From Larus michahellis (Eukaryota > Chordata > Aves > Charadriiformes > Laridae): a DNA stretch of 64,000 bases. Within the stretch, counting starts at the first letter, position 1. Each line of letters opens with the position of its first letter. The notes beneath the pieces were generated by a model. That model saw only the letters and a list, made by a program, of their open reading frames with translations. It was not told the DNA's origin and made no database searches. The stretch lies in NCBI RefSeq assembly GCF_964199755.1, contig NC_133930.1:31177071-31241070 (forward strand). The letters are read 5' to 3'. This document shows, in pieces, positions 23,401-33,063 of the stretch. The position numbers and the translations under genes were made by a program.

Positions 23401-26219
23401 ATGATTTGTTCTCTTTCAGCTAGCCTCCATATCCATTCCTCCTTATCTTTTAGCTGTTTCCTGGTTTAGAGTGCAGCAGTTGAACTTAGCCTAAAGAACA
23501 TCGTGCTTTATTCAAACTGACTTTAGGTCATTTTGAGTCTATTTATTTTAAAAGTTGGATAACATCTTTCTCTGTAGCTTCCATCGCTGAGATATTATTA
23601 CATATGACAATGTTTTTTTCTTTAACCTGTGGAGACAACATTTGTAGCATTTTCCTAACATGAGCATATATACGCTATTGCAAGTGCATTGTGAATCACC
23701 TATGGGACATGAGCAAAGGTGTATTTTTTTGTCACTAAATGTGGAAACTAACCTGCAGATTGGTTCTTCATTTAATGCAAAGGCAAAGAAACAGTTAAGA
23801 TCTATAACTGAAAACCAGTTGTTTTTTTCTTGGAACTTGCAAATGCTCTCTGAGGCATGACTACTGTCATTGTCGCTGTCCTCAAGATCAACTTCATCTG
23901 TCAGTAGTCCGAACCATATTCTCCAGGTTTGCTCATTAACCTTCCTAACCACACCTTAGGCCACAATATGGAATTATCTGTATCATGATTTCTTGCAAAA
24001 CACCTTGTTCTAAGAGCTCTTTCAATGACCTGCTGCAACTCCCAGCCCTAGCAGTGTTTGGATATGCTTCTCCTCCCGGCATCTCTTTCTTCTCTTAGTC
24101 ACACAATATCATTCCCCAAATCATCTTCCTGTGATGGATCTCCATCTGATTTTCCACCATTTCGTACAGATACAGCAGGTATTTTTAATTTTTGCATCTC
24201 AATCTGCTTTTGCAAGCACCTAATTTTGGCTTCACATTTACCAGATCCCATTGGAGTCTCCCTTGCTTTAGGGTGAATTTCTGCATTATACACATCAATC
24301 CTTCTTCTTGCTTCTGCAGGTTTTCTGTCTTCTTTTTTTTTTTTTTTCATGAAGTCACCAGAGTCTCTTATTCTATTTGTATTTCCATATTACACTTTTG
24401 AGTCCCTAGAAGGTGTTTCTTTCCTAAAGACAAATTGTCTTCAACCTTCTTAATAGCATTTCTTAAAAGAGAATTTTTTGATCGAAGCTGTAGATATTCT
24501 GCTGTTACACTGGCTTGATCGGGACCGGAAGTTTTAGCGCTTCCTGTTATAGCTTTGCTAATACAGGAGGTGCATCCTCAAGTTTCTTTCGTGAACTCTG
24601 CAATAACTGCAGGACATTTTCCTTCCATCCCCTGTCGGCATATGGGCTAAAAGGATACATTCCTCCTTCCATGAAAAGGTGGTTATTGCCATTGCTGTAA
24701 TCTCCAGCATAGCGAGTACCCTTTAATATCCTCCTGCTTTTCCCCAAGCATTCCATTTTGTTTTAGAGATCCCCTTAAGCATTGCACACAATCAGAATAC
24801 AGAGTTATAGAACTTACGACATTACGACTGGTCAGATTTATAGAACTGTCTTGTGGGTAGGATGACAGTGTTCAAAAAGATCCCTCAAAAGGGAAGAGGA
24901 AATAATTTGGTTATGATGCATTAATTTACCATCTCAGTCTTCCCCGAAAGGTACCACAAATTCCCTGCTCCCTGACAAGAGGGTGAGTTGGAGGAAACAC
25001 AAACCTCAGCCTTTTACTAGTGAAGCTGTTACTATCAGCAGCAAACTATTCACACAGTCTGCTCAGTTGCTCCCTCAGTTGGTGCACACACGCAGGAGCA
25101 GGGCCTCGTACCCACACTCCAGGGGTTTCCAGGCAGCTGTGCACAGTCACACAGGAGGTCCCTCATTTCAGCAGATGTGCTTACACATGCTGCCCTGTAA
25201 TCTTTGTCCACCTACAGCCGCCGCTGCCTTCTTGGGTGTGGTGTGGGTTACATGCGCCATCATGGGTGCCAGTGCCTGCTGGAGGCCTTGGGCAGGTTCA
25301 GCACCTCCTTGGTACCCTGAGCTTACCAATTTTTGCTCATTTTACAGGGCTACCAGTCTCCAGGGCTTGTGGTTTCAGAGGCTACTGTGCAGCACATACT
25401 CTTCCTCTCTCCGGTGTGGTGTTTTCTGGTCACTATTTCTCCATCCTCACCCTGAGGTGCCTGGAGAGCCCAAACACATCCACACACACACAGAGGGGCT
25501 GTTTTGCTCCATTCCTCCAAAGATGGATCTAAAAAAAGGCATATTGGAAACTGGAGAGGTATAGAAAAACCATAGGTAATAGAACAGTGGTGGTACTGTA
25601 TGACTCTGATTTTACTCCAGAAGAGGCAAGAAAAGCCGTGGATCGAATTTTGTTGTTAGTGGCAGTTGACAGGGTAGGTCTGTGGTAAGAAAATAACCAG
25701 ATAAAAATCCTAAATTATCCCAATAACAGGTGTACTGCAGAGGAAAACTCTGCTGGTCTTTTAGTGAAGCAAAGGAATGCAACTATGGGTCTGGAAATAC
25801 TCAGTCCTTTGAGGGAGACGGGTATTGTTTTATTCATAGCTATCACAGAATCTGTCCCACAATTATTAGGTATTGCCAGAGATTTATCATAAAAATTGGT
25901 GAATATGTGTTACTGGAGAAAAGCATTCAAAATATAACAAGCCAGCAACATACATGAATTTTTGTCACATGAAACGCCGTAGAAAGGCTTTAAAAATATA
26001 ACATGTTCTTTACTTTGTGTGTTTTCATAGCTGAGTGAACATAATCACTTCTTCATCATGCATTACCAAGGAGACTCAGTACAGTTCCAGTGCTATGAAG
26101 ACAGAAGTTACTACTTGTATGTGAATGACGACTCACTTGATATTCGCAAGCCGGAAAATAAAGAACCCAACGAGGACAAAAATTTTTACTTTAGGGTGTC
26201 ATATTTACAGGAAAAGTAA
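8411..26219 (+). CDS. IL33: Interleukin-33-like IL-1 family cytokine gene (whole gene span)
   Basis: IL-33 is an IL-1-family cytokine that sits on chromatin in barrier cells and, when released, signals through ST2 (IL1RL1) with IL1RAP. Six exons between 10012 and 26219 splice in one frame (GT-AG except one GC-AG), and a probable earlier exon ends at 8594, giving about 215 to 255 residues against 270 in human. Order of parts: basic N-terminal region with the chromatin-binding LRSG motif, short linker, then a beta-trefoil spread over four exons. Exon sizes and phases match the mammalian gene, including its unusually small exon of about 17 codons. The final exon reads [20 protein letters not shown] where human IL-33 has a DQAFFVLHN...VSFEC block. 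Introns are about 1.4, 1.2, 0.66, 1.6, 2.4 and 9.7 kb. The LRSG motif and exon pattern favour IL-33 over other IL-1 family members. The start codon is unsettled. I saw this by eye only, without a database search. Confidence 0.82.
8485..8594 (+). CDS. IL33: Candidate N-terminal coding exon of IL33
   Basis: A pyrimidine-rich tract ending TTTAGCAG precedes position 8485, and the exon would end at AAGA|GTGAGT (8594). Read in the only frame that leaves one spare base, as the next exon needs, it gives 36 codons starting [16 protein letters not shown] and ending DIFTRK, and the junction codon A|GA makes Arg. [15 protein letters not shown] loosely resembles the NKISTAKWKNTASKALCF stretch of human IL-33. 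The frame stays open upstream to an ATG at 8411, directly after an in-frame TAG and in a weak Kozak context, so the exon could instead hold the start codon and begin further upstream. If the acceptor at 8484 is used, an upstream exon ending in phase 2 is needed; the only short fit I saw (ATG near 7099, donor TGGGG|GTAAGT) is speculative. Confidence 0.4.
10012..10176 (+). CDS. IL33: IL33 exon: basic nuclear region with LRSG chromatin-binding motif
   Basis: The acceptor is CTCCTTCTTTAG before 10012 and the donor is ATTCAG|GTAACT after 10176; the exon enters and leaves in phase 1. It encodes [17 protein letters not shown] followed by [18 protein letters not shown] and a further Lys/Arg-rich stretch. 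MLLRSGRRK aligns with human MKLRSGLMIKK, the peptide known to dock in the acidic patch of histone H2A-H2B, so this product is probably nuclear and chromatin-bound. The ATG at 10065 is the fallback start if the exon at 8.5 kb is not real. A weaker donor at 10131 (AAGG|GTAAAT) has the same phase, would shorten the exon by 15 codons and could be used alternatively. The donor-like GACAG|GTATGT at 10198 has the wrong phase. Confidence 0.78.
11381..11413 (+). CDS. IL33: IL33 candidate mini-exon (11 codons) with GC-AG donor
   Basis: A strong acceptor (CTCTTGTCTCTACACAG) is followed by 33 bases and then AACAG|GCAAGT, the form typical of the rare GC-AG introns. Entered in phase 1 it gives [12 protein letters not shown] and leaves in phase 1, fitting both neighbours. 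It sits where human IL-33 has a 42-codon exon for the protease-sensitive central region that releases the active cytokine (around GISGVQKYTRALHD). Skipping this exon also keeps the frame, because the flanking exons share phase 1. The evidence is splice signals and phase only; homology over 11 residues cannot be judged. Confidence 0.5.
12073..12195 (+). CDS. IL33: IL33 exon: start of the beta-trefoil cytokine domain
   Basis: The acceptor is TTTTTATTTAG before 12073 and the donor is GAAG|GTAGTG after 12195; length 123 bases, phase 1 in and out. It encodes [19 protein letters not shown] and then [21 protein letters not shown]. This aligns almost without gaps with the human 42-residue exon (GISPITEYLASLSTYNDQSI, TFALEDESYEIYVEDLKKDE): a hydrophobic strand, a polar turn, then an acidic [11 protein letters not shown] matching FALEDESYEI. 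These are the first strands of the trefoil and, by analogy with IL-33/ST2 structures, part of the receptor-facing surface. A CR1 scrap follows about 70 bases into the next intron. Confidence 0.82.
12266..12315 (+). mobile_element. Short CR1 ORF2 scrap in an IL33 intron
   Basis: About 50 bases matching the CR1 ORF2 stretch that encodes YCVQFWAP (TACTGTGTTCAGTTTTGGGC). It lies 70 bases after an IL33 donor site. The piece is too short to date. Confidence 0.6.
13778..13825 (+). CDS. IL33: IL33 small exon of the cytokine domain
   Basis: The exon is 48 bases between TTTTATTTTAG and AACTG|GTAAGA, phase 1 in and out. With the junction codons it reads [17 protein letters not shown]. The human counterpart reads DKVLLSYYESQHPSNESG, nearly the same length, with the same leading Asp, a hydrophobic strand and a closing Gly. 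The short size and position between two longer trefoil exons are a strong structural fingerprint of IL-33. The human segment just downstream carries the caspase-3/7 site DGVD; nothing like it follows here. Confidence 0.78.
16239..16327 (+). CDS. IL33: IL33 penultimate coding exon
   Basis: The acceptor is ATGTAAAACAG before 16239 and the donor is CTGAAG|GTAAGG after 16327. It enters in phase 1 and leaves in phase 0, exactly what the last exon needs. It encodes [20 protein letters not shown] followed by [10 protein letters not shown]. The human counterpart is GKMLMVTLSPTKDFWLHANN followed by KEHSVELHK: matching hydrophobic strands, a turn, then LNEFVLL against KDFWLHA. The human DGVD caspase site is replaced by the junction residues TGDSKN. 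An apparent longer open frame upstream (from 16031) is intron read-through. Confidence 0.8.
16547..17202 (-). mobile_element. 5'-truncated CR1 LINE in the last IL33 intron
   Basis: The minus strand carries an uninterrupted 185-codon frame (16637-17194) for the ORF2 C-terminal region, starting [18 protein letters not shown] and ending [14 protein letters not shown], followed by a 3' tail of TGATTCTA-type repeats at 16547-16567. It lacks endonuclease and reverse transcriptase, so it cannot act on its own. The open frame and tidy tail suggest a younger copy than the one at 1.6 kb. It sits 220 bases after the donor of the last intron. Three near-repeats of ATGTTGGG adjoin its 5' end at 17203-17229. 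Confidence 0.92.
17230..22767. other. IL33 last intron, middle part
   Basis: Mostly AT-rich with no recognised gene. 20400-21100 has a few ATAACA-rich stretches and a short minus-strand frame (20903-21085) with a hydrophobic helix; I could not assign it to a known element. Confidence 0.45.
22768..23200 (-). mobile_element. Degraded solo LTR of an avian endogenous retrovirus
   Basis: Diagnostic segments of a common avian LTR are readable in order on the plus strand: GCCACTTGCTCAGTCCCGC (22802 on), GTGAGAAAACTTGTGAGTCG (22862 on), GGCATGGAGTATCCCTTTGG (23036 on), CAGCTGTGTCCCCTCCCAGC (23077 on) and GCTCAGCAACAGCCAAAAC (23164 on). In the minus orientation a CATAAAG box follows a decayed CRE-like element, which is why I assign the minus strand. 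The ends are worn and the internal part is shortened. The 169-codon open frame across it is a shadow. It lies in the last IL33 intron. Confidence 0.72.
23548..24756 (-). pseudogene. Broken coding-like block, unidentified, possible retrocopy
   Basis: Successive protein-like stretches on the minus strand switch frame. 24756-24547 begins [16 protein letters not shown] and contains [20 protein letters not shown]. 24559-24368 is in another frame and contains [20 protein letters not shown] and [16 protein letters not shown]. 24350-24099 is Lys/Glu-rich with [19 protein letters not shown]. 23952-23548 contains [20 protein letters not shown]. The composition suggests a coiled-coil protein with acidic patches, broken by two or more frameshifts and stops. 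An A-run on this strand (24338-24352) lies within the block. I do not recognise the parent gene. It may be a decayed processed copy inside the IL33 intron, or partly chance. Confidence 0.4.
26031..26219 (+). CDS. IL33: IL33 final coding exon and stop codon
   Basis: The acceptor is GTGTTTTCATAG before 26031 and the stop TAA ends at 26219. It gives 62 residues beginning [20 protein letters not shown] and ending [11 protein letters not shown]. Human IL-33 has DQAFFVLHNMHSNCVSFEC, a GVFIGVKDNHLALI strand pair and a final ILFKLSET; here the same places hold [24 protein letters not shown] and FYFRVS. Cys of VQFQC matches human Cys232. The residues matching human Cys227 and Cys259 are Ser and a polar residue. 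It encodes the C-terminal third of the beta-trefoil. Confidence 0.85.
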   Translation: MSEHNHFFIMHYQGDSVQFQCYEDRSYYLYVNDDSLDIRKPENKEPNEDKNFYFRVSYLQEK

Positions 26220-26300
26220 CTTGTCTACCTTTCAGTGGCCTAAGTGTCCATACAGCTAATGGAAGAGAAGGAACATTGAGCTCAACTTATTTCCATTTTG

Positions 26301-26328
26301 TTTTTTTTTTTGTTGTTTTTTTTTTTTA
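26301..26328 (+). repeat. T-rich tract in the IL33 3' UTR
   Basis: Two T runs split by GTTG, 80 bases after the IL33 stop codon. Confidence 0.8.
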
Positions 26329-26626
26329 ATTTCTTAAGTCACCATTTTGCATGAGTAACATCCTTTCTTTCTGTACTTTCAACAGGACAAGAGAAAGGCT
26401 AAGTTTGAAAAGCATACTAACTGATCAGTCTTTTTATGTCTTACCCGCACAAGTATGGTTTTAAGGACCTGAATTCTTCTGGAAGGGGAAAAATACACAG
26501 GGGATATGTGAATATAGGGGATAAAGAAGGAAGAATACGTGGATGTGAAATACAAAGCACAGTTAGTTTTTCGTGTGGTAAACTTTTTAAAAAATGTCTC
26601 TTACGAGAAGAAAACATGTAGAAGTT

Positions 26627-26632
26627 ATTAAA
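26627..26632 (+). promoter_or_regulatory. Candidate IL33 polyadenylation signal (ATTAAA)
   Basis: ATTAAA lies about 410 bases after the stop codon and is followed by a GT-rich stretch (ATATGTGCATGTCC). An AATAAA within GAAATAAACAC near 27045 is an alternative end. No ATTTA instability motif was seen between the stop codon and this site. Confidence 0.4.
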
Positions 26633-26649
26633 CACATATGTGCATGTCC

Positions 26650-26665
26650 TGACTGACTGACTGAC
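26650..26665. repeat. Short CTGA tetranucleotide repeat
   Basis: Four tandem units of CTGA or its rotation just after the candidate polyadenylation site. Confidence 0.8.
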
Positions 26666-29600
26666 TTTGGGAAAGCAGCGGAAAGGGTGTCTCAGGTCTA
26701 ACCGAGAATGAAAGAAGCGGCTGAAGATTAGTCAGACGATCTCTCTGCCCCTGCAGCTCCCAGTCAGACTTTATACTCCATTATGCAATTTCAGCATCCA
26801 CCCATCACGGCAGCTCTCTAAGAAAATGTACTCGGAGCGTGAGAGTCACAAATGCTGGCAGAGGAAGGGCAGCACACTGAATTGACGGGGCGTTAACAGA
26901 TGCCAGCGAACACCGGCAGAAAATTACCCTGACATATTGGCTTCCACCTCTGAATCACAGAAGGAAATGCAATCATGCGTTCAGCTGCAAAGCAGAGTGC
27001 AGAACAACCTCTGAAAAATAATTAAATGTTCAAAATGACTGAATGAAATAAACACTAGGTGCTTACGTCAAGCAAGATGGAGGGGCAGTGAGAGTACCCA
27101 CCTTTTAGCAACAGGGTCTGTCAGTGGGAAATGAAATATGCTCACACTTAAAAGTCCACAGACCGTACTCTGCAAGGCACAAAACACTTGAAATACAAGG
27201 GGAGACAAACCAAAATTGTACACAGGACCACTAGGTGTTAAAGATCTGTTTCTCTACTGCTGCGCATGGAGTCCCACTGTGATTTAGTGGCAATTTTCAC
27301 TGATGCAAGTCATTTGGGCACGTATGCGTATAAATGATACCTATGCCAAGAGATTATCACTTAGTTGCAGTGGAACAACCTACAAGCTACATAGCACCTG
27401 TAGGAATTGTTCTGTGCAAGTATAATAAACAATGCATACCTGAAATAAGAATCCTAACGTCAGTCAATCACACCAATGCACACTAGAGTAAGGCAATTAT
27501 CTATAGTAGACCAAACTCCAAAGGTCTGAGAGACCTTAGAAGATTCTTTTTCCCCCTACTGTCAGTGTGGAGTTTCACTGCTGGGCTTGGTGTATTATTC
27601 AAGTAGTGAAAATCATTCTGTTGCTTCCAATGCTGACTGAACAGAAGAGAGCTTTTGAGGATTCCCTAAATAATATTTACAACTTCTGGATCTGTTAAGA
27701 GTTCAGTGAAGTCAGTAGGAGGAAAAATGTCCCAAACTCTAGATATTGACTTCAGCATATATTACACTAGAATTGAAGTATTTTAGCACTATCTATTATG
27801 TCGCACAAGAAATAAATGCAATTATTTATCAACTACAATAATTTCACTAACTGATACACTAACACTTCATAACCATACATTTATTATTGGCAATGTGATC
27901 ACCTTACTAAATTACTGAACATCCTCTCTAGATGGTATGTTGATGAAACAACAACAACAACTCATCATAAATCTCATACAAAGCACACTAATGAAATCAG
28001 CATTGCTGTGTCAGCAAAAAAGTAATTTTGAATTTTGAATCTATTTTATCATTAAAACTTAAATTACAGTTATATGCAGAATTTTGTACTTTTACCATCT
28101 ACTTTAAAAATCAGATTTTTTTTTAAATTTAAAGGACAAAAGCTCTTATGGAAAGCAGCAGTGGTATCTTTGTAAAGTTTTAGATTTGAGATATAAGATA
28201 AAAATGTTATTTGACAATATTTCTCAGAAAACACAATAAATTCAGCCAGCTTTGTAACTATAAATGTTCATAGAAAAACAAGTTTACAATTTCTGGATCC
28301 TAATCTTTCCTGGATTTCTATTTTGCTCATACAAACTCTTCAAACTGACACTTTCAAATTCCCACTAATCTGAGTGTCTCGTAAGTGGCAGATAAGGTTT
28401 TATTTTGTGAGGTGGAAAGCATGTAGAAATTTTATTGAAAAATAGGAAATTAAAGTCAGTGAGTCTTTTAGAAAAATATAGCCTCTAACACTTACAATAT
28501 AAAAAACCATTTATCCAATGTGTCTAACAGTTGAATATGAAATATAACTACTATTTTGCAGTTTATTTTCAAAACAGTACTGCTATTCTTTAACTTTTAC
28601 TTAGCAGACGTGATGATTAGTAAAATATTAATACAAATATTTTGCTCTTATTTTTCTCCTCTTCAAAAGCTGTGCCTTAAAGAAAATAGCATATTCTGTT
28701 TGCTGCGGAACAATTTAATGCAAGTATTCTTCATATATAACTTCTAGTACTTTGACCATATTTGTGACTTGTTAGAATAAAACTTGTGAGAACTTCAATA
28801 ACTATAAAGAATGTGATTCTTATGTTAGTTAATCTGACAAAAGCTAACCAAAATAACGTATGTAAAAGAGGGGACTGTATCTTCTTAGGATCTATGTGTT
28901 AATTTTTCAGGAAACCAGAGTTCTTTCAATCATGGAGAAAGGAATGGTCATTTACAGTAAAAAAAAAAAACACAAACCACAAACAAAAACATTTACAGTA
29001 AAAAACACTGAAGACTGGTAAAAGAATGACTGCATTAAAGTGTGAGTTTAGTAACAATTGTCATATATTAAAGCAAGCGACTGGCAGCCAGCCTTGCTAG
29101 CCCTGAAACATGTGCCTAGTACGCAGTGTGTTACATACCACTTTCATTATGGTTAGACAAAAGAAACAGAAAAAAGAATTAAAATTGTTAGTCTAATGAA
29201 TGCTTTTACAGTCTAGACAAAATATAACAATCTAGCACTAGTGCAATTGCAACAGTACTAAAACTTGTAAGTAATCCAAATCACACAGTTTCTGTGAAGG
29301 ACCAACACATCAATAGACGAAGACTCACTTATGCCTCTTCCCTGGTGTGAGGTTCTCACTCTTCCATTCACTCGCAGTCTGAGGTCAAGGCCCTTTTTTC
29401 TTAGATAGGATGATGTGATGATGTTGCCATTACAACAGATATAATAATACACATATATCTCATAATTCCCCACCGATTTAGACAGACGAGTATTCTATCT
29501 TAAGTGTTGCTGCTTTTAGATACATATGGCATGAATTTTGAAGTAAAAGATATGTATAAACAGAGAATCTTTTAATGTTGTCTTGTTTTTGTTTCGATTG

Positions 29601-30207
29601 GCCCATGATTTGCCTAACCAAAGAAATCATAAGCACACTGAATTCCTCCGACGTTTAAGTGTTTAAAACGCGACTCCTCATATTCCATGCATATATGAAT
29701 AGCTGCAGAGAAGCAGTCCTCATATTCCTTAGAGCAGATTCTCTACCAGCTCCTCTCCTCATTAATCCTGACAAATTACATGGGTGAACTACTACGAAGA
29801 ACGAAAAGACAGCGGCTACTAAAGCACAACTCCTATGTTAACATACAGTTCACTGAAGCTGTCCTTCTCTAGCACCATCTCGTGGACTTCCTCGTGAACG
29901 GTAGGAAACCTGTTATTCAACTTTTATTACATCAGCAAGCTACAAAAAAGTCCACAGCGGCTGCAAAGAAAAAATTTCTTTCTTTTTCCAAACCCTGATA
30001 CTTATTTCCGACTGATATAGGGCCTAGATCTCCTGCATCTGGGATGACTGAAGTGGGCAGCCAAGCAGGTGCACAGCAGAAGGACAATAGGCAGCAGTCA
30101 CAAGTTGTAGCAAGGGTAATTTTGCCTGCCTCTAAAGAAAAACAAAGATTTATAAGGATATGTAGGCATTGGGACAGGTTTTGTGATTATAAAGTGTCTG
30201 TCTTTGT
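26666..30207. other. Non-coding, downstream of IL33
   Basis: AT-rich. An A-rich patch lies near 28960-28990. No gene recognised. Confidence 0.5.
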
Positions 30208-30346
30208 AGTTTTTCAAAATTCAACTGGACAAGGCACTGTGCAACCTCATCTAACACTGAAGGTAAGCCTGCTTTGAGCAGGTGGCTTGAAAAAATGACC
30301 TCCAGAGGATCTTCCCAACGTAAATTATGTTGTGATACTATGATTC
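30208..30346 (+). mobile_element. CR1 3' end fragment
   Basis: This matches the end of ORF2 (CAAAATTCAACTGGACAAGG, where CR1 encodes FKTQLDKAL), then the 3' UTR hallmarks CTTTGAGCAGGTGG and TGACCTCCAGAGGATC and a degenerate ATACTATGATTC tail. Confidence 0.72.
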
Positions 30347-32970
30347 AAAGGCAGCTTCACTGTTTTAGAAATTACGGAATATTTAATCTAATAATTTAAT
30401 AATTAAGCAAAGGTATTCAATACAACCTACACGAGCATACAGAAGAACCACATAAAAGCAATCAAAAGAAATCCTATTGATTTCATCCCAAAGCACAATG
30501 CTTTCATGACTGCATGCAGGCTTAAGCCCAAAGGAAAATACATTCACTGTCAGAAAAAACGTCATAACAAGGGAAAGATTCCCTCTTGACCTCCAGAAAA
30601 CTTAAATCAAAACACATGGGCTATTTCAAAGCAGAAAACTGCATAAGGAAAACAAGGGTTCATTTGGAAAATAAAAAGTAATTGCAATATGATTATCAGG
30701 TGAATTTAAAAGCTTCTGTCATTTTACCTGATTGTTTTTCGTGTACTGTTTCTTGCAATAATAGTCTTTTCAATATTTGTATGATCTCAGGAAATACATC
30801 TCATTGTACTGAAGTGTGGTCAGTTCTGTGAGGATCCCCTCCACCCCCTGCTGCAGCTATTAAAAGTAATGAGTAAACTACAGTTTTATTAAAGAAATCA
30901 AAAAGTACATTATTAGGTATTCTAATAATGTTAAAAACAAAAAGATCTAATACATCTAGCTAAAAGAGTTACCTAAATTCCACAAGTTATGCAAATTACT
31001 ACCAGAATAATTCATTCCTGTGTTAAGTAGATTTTTCTCTCATGGACATCGAAGTTGTGGCTGACAGGCATGACATTTTCTGTAACATTATGACTGTCCT
31101 GTTAGGCAGTACACCAGACATTTGCATTGCTTTATCATAAAAATATTTACAGAGAGAAAGCAATTAGATTTCCAGTATTCTAGTCAAGTTGTTGGTGTGG
31201 TGGGGTTCAAGCATAACTGTTGTCAAGGCAAGTAACTGAAGCAATTAGCAGACACTGATAAGAAAAAGTAAAATGTTGATTAATACATCTTTGCTGCCAG
31301 TTTATTTGTAAAGGGATTCTAAGGTGGTTTACAGAGACTAAGAAGTACCTAAAAAAAGGGGGGTGAGAAAGTCTAGAAAAGGGATTGAAATTGGAGAGAA
31401 AAATACAGTGAAAGAGAAGAGATGAGAACAGAAAGACACAGTATGGAGACATACAGAAGAAAAAAAAATATCTAAAAGGTATAAAATGAAGACATGAAGA
31501 AAAAGTTTGAAAACGAAGCACAAAAAATAGTGTGATTCTGTGTGCACTTCTTCCTCCTTCTAGAAAACTAACAAATAGAAGAGTTAACTACACTAACCCC
31601 AGGTAAAAATCTGTAGTTCCCACATAGCTGAGCAGAGGACATGTCTTGAAATCTCTGTAGTGGTCCCAAAGCCCTTTCATCATAGTGCCAGTAATTTCCC
31701 AAGAGAGTGCAAACCACAGTTCAAAGAAGTCCCAAAGTTATGTTTAAACAAATTCTTTTACCCCTGTGATCACCTCTGGCCCCAAGTTATTCCACAGTTG
31801 TACAGGGAGCTGCAAATCAGAGTAACTGAAATGGTGCCCTGGGGTATATTTGTAAGAGAACAGGTATGTGCTCTTATACAACTGAAATGAAATCTATTGC
31901 CTGTTGTTTGAAGATTTAGCTCCTCAGGAGACATTATGTTAACTAAGTGGCATATCGAATGACTTTTTTATGCTGCATGAGAAGAAATGCAGGGGAAAAA
32001 AAAAAGTAGTAAATACAGCTATCCACGCATGTGGGGTACTTACATTTTGGCTATTTAGAAAGCCATATACTCTTCATTATTCGCTGCAGCTTTACTACAG
32101 AATTTGCAGGATCTCTCAATCTGGTTTCAATTGCATTGTTTTTTATCACTTAGAAAGACAGAAAGTAGTTAATTAGTAATTATGAGTTTGCTTTGTTTTC
32201 AGTATGAGCTTCTATATAGGAAGCTGGTATTTAGAAATAGGGGATATATAATTCAAAGTACAGTTTTAGAAGACCCATAAGTTTTGACCTTTGCTGCTTC
32301 CTTTACTGGTAGCTCCACATTTTCTCTCTGAAATTAATTTAATATTTTCTTCGTAATTATGTACTTCTCTTGAATAAGGTCATACTAAACACTAGACTAT
32401 TAGTCATACCAATACATTAGTATTAGGACTAATATTAACCAATACCATATGTTGACTGCTAACATTATAAACAAATATGTTCTGTATTCGCAACGTCAAG
32501 CAAACTTTGCTCACAATTAAGCTTCACTCTTAAAATAAGCCTTAAAAGTATTTTACGGGTTTAACTCGAGAGTAAAAAAATTAATATTTCACCACGTCAC
32601 ACTGAGGTGCTTTTGCTGTACATTTTTTTTCCAAAACCATGTTCTTCAGATGGTAACAACTAGCTATGCCTTCAAAGACCATCTGACAAAGTATCTTAGA
32701 GGCATTTCAGTCTCTGGACAGTACTCATTCTTCTCAACTTTCTATCATTTAATTGACTCTAATAATTAACAGGGATAATTGCTCCATGTTTTTGTAAACT
32801 GGAGTTTACACAGCATAATCTGGATGAAGCACAAAACCCACTTCTTGCAGCAGATGAAAACAAGAACTTTAAGATTTGTTCCTCAAGATCAGATGGATCT
32901 CAAGATCAGCCACAAATTAGACAAAAAGTGATGATGCGCATCACAAATGATGAGTAACACGTTCGAGTTC

Positions 32971-33063
32971 ACGCTGCTTTGAGCAGCAGAGCTGACTACG
33001 TGATTTCTAGAGGTCACTTCCAACCTAAATTACTCCATGATAACTCCTGGTGATTCTATTCTG
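32971..33063 (+). mobile_element. CR1 3' UTR fragment
   Basis: This carries the CR1 3' UTR pattern: CTGCTTTGAGCAGCAGAGC, then TTTCTAGAGGTCACTTCCAA, then a decayed tail ending GTGATTCTATTCT. Confidence 0.65.

Noticed and set aside
24983-25564. Overlapping plus-strand open frames of 193 and 170 codons
   Set aside because: Two frames open over the same GC-richer stretch, low-complexity Cys/Ser/His-rich products and no recognisable domain.
25588-25690. Protein-like stretch [20 protein letters not shown] on the plus strand in the last IL33 intron
   Set aside because: About 30 codons only, no family recognised and not in phase with the IL33 exons; it may be chance.
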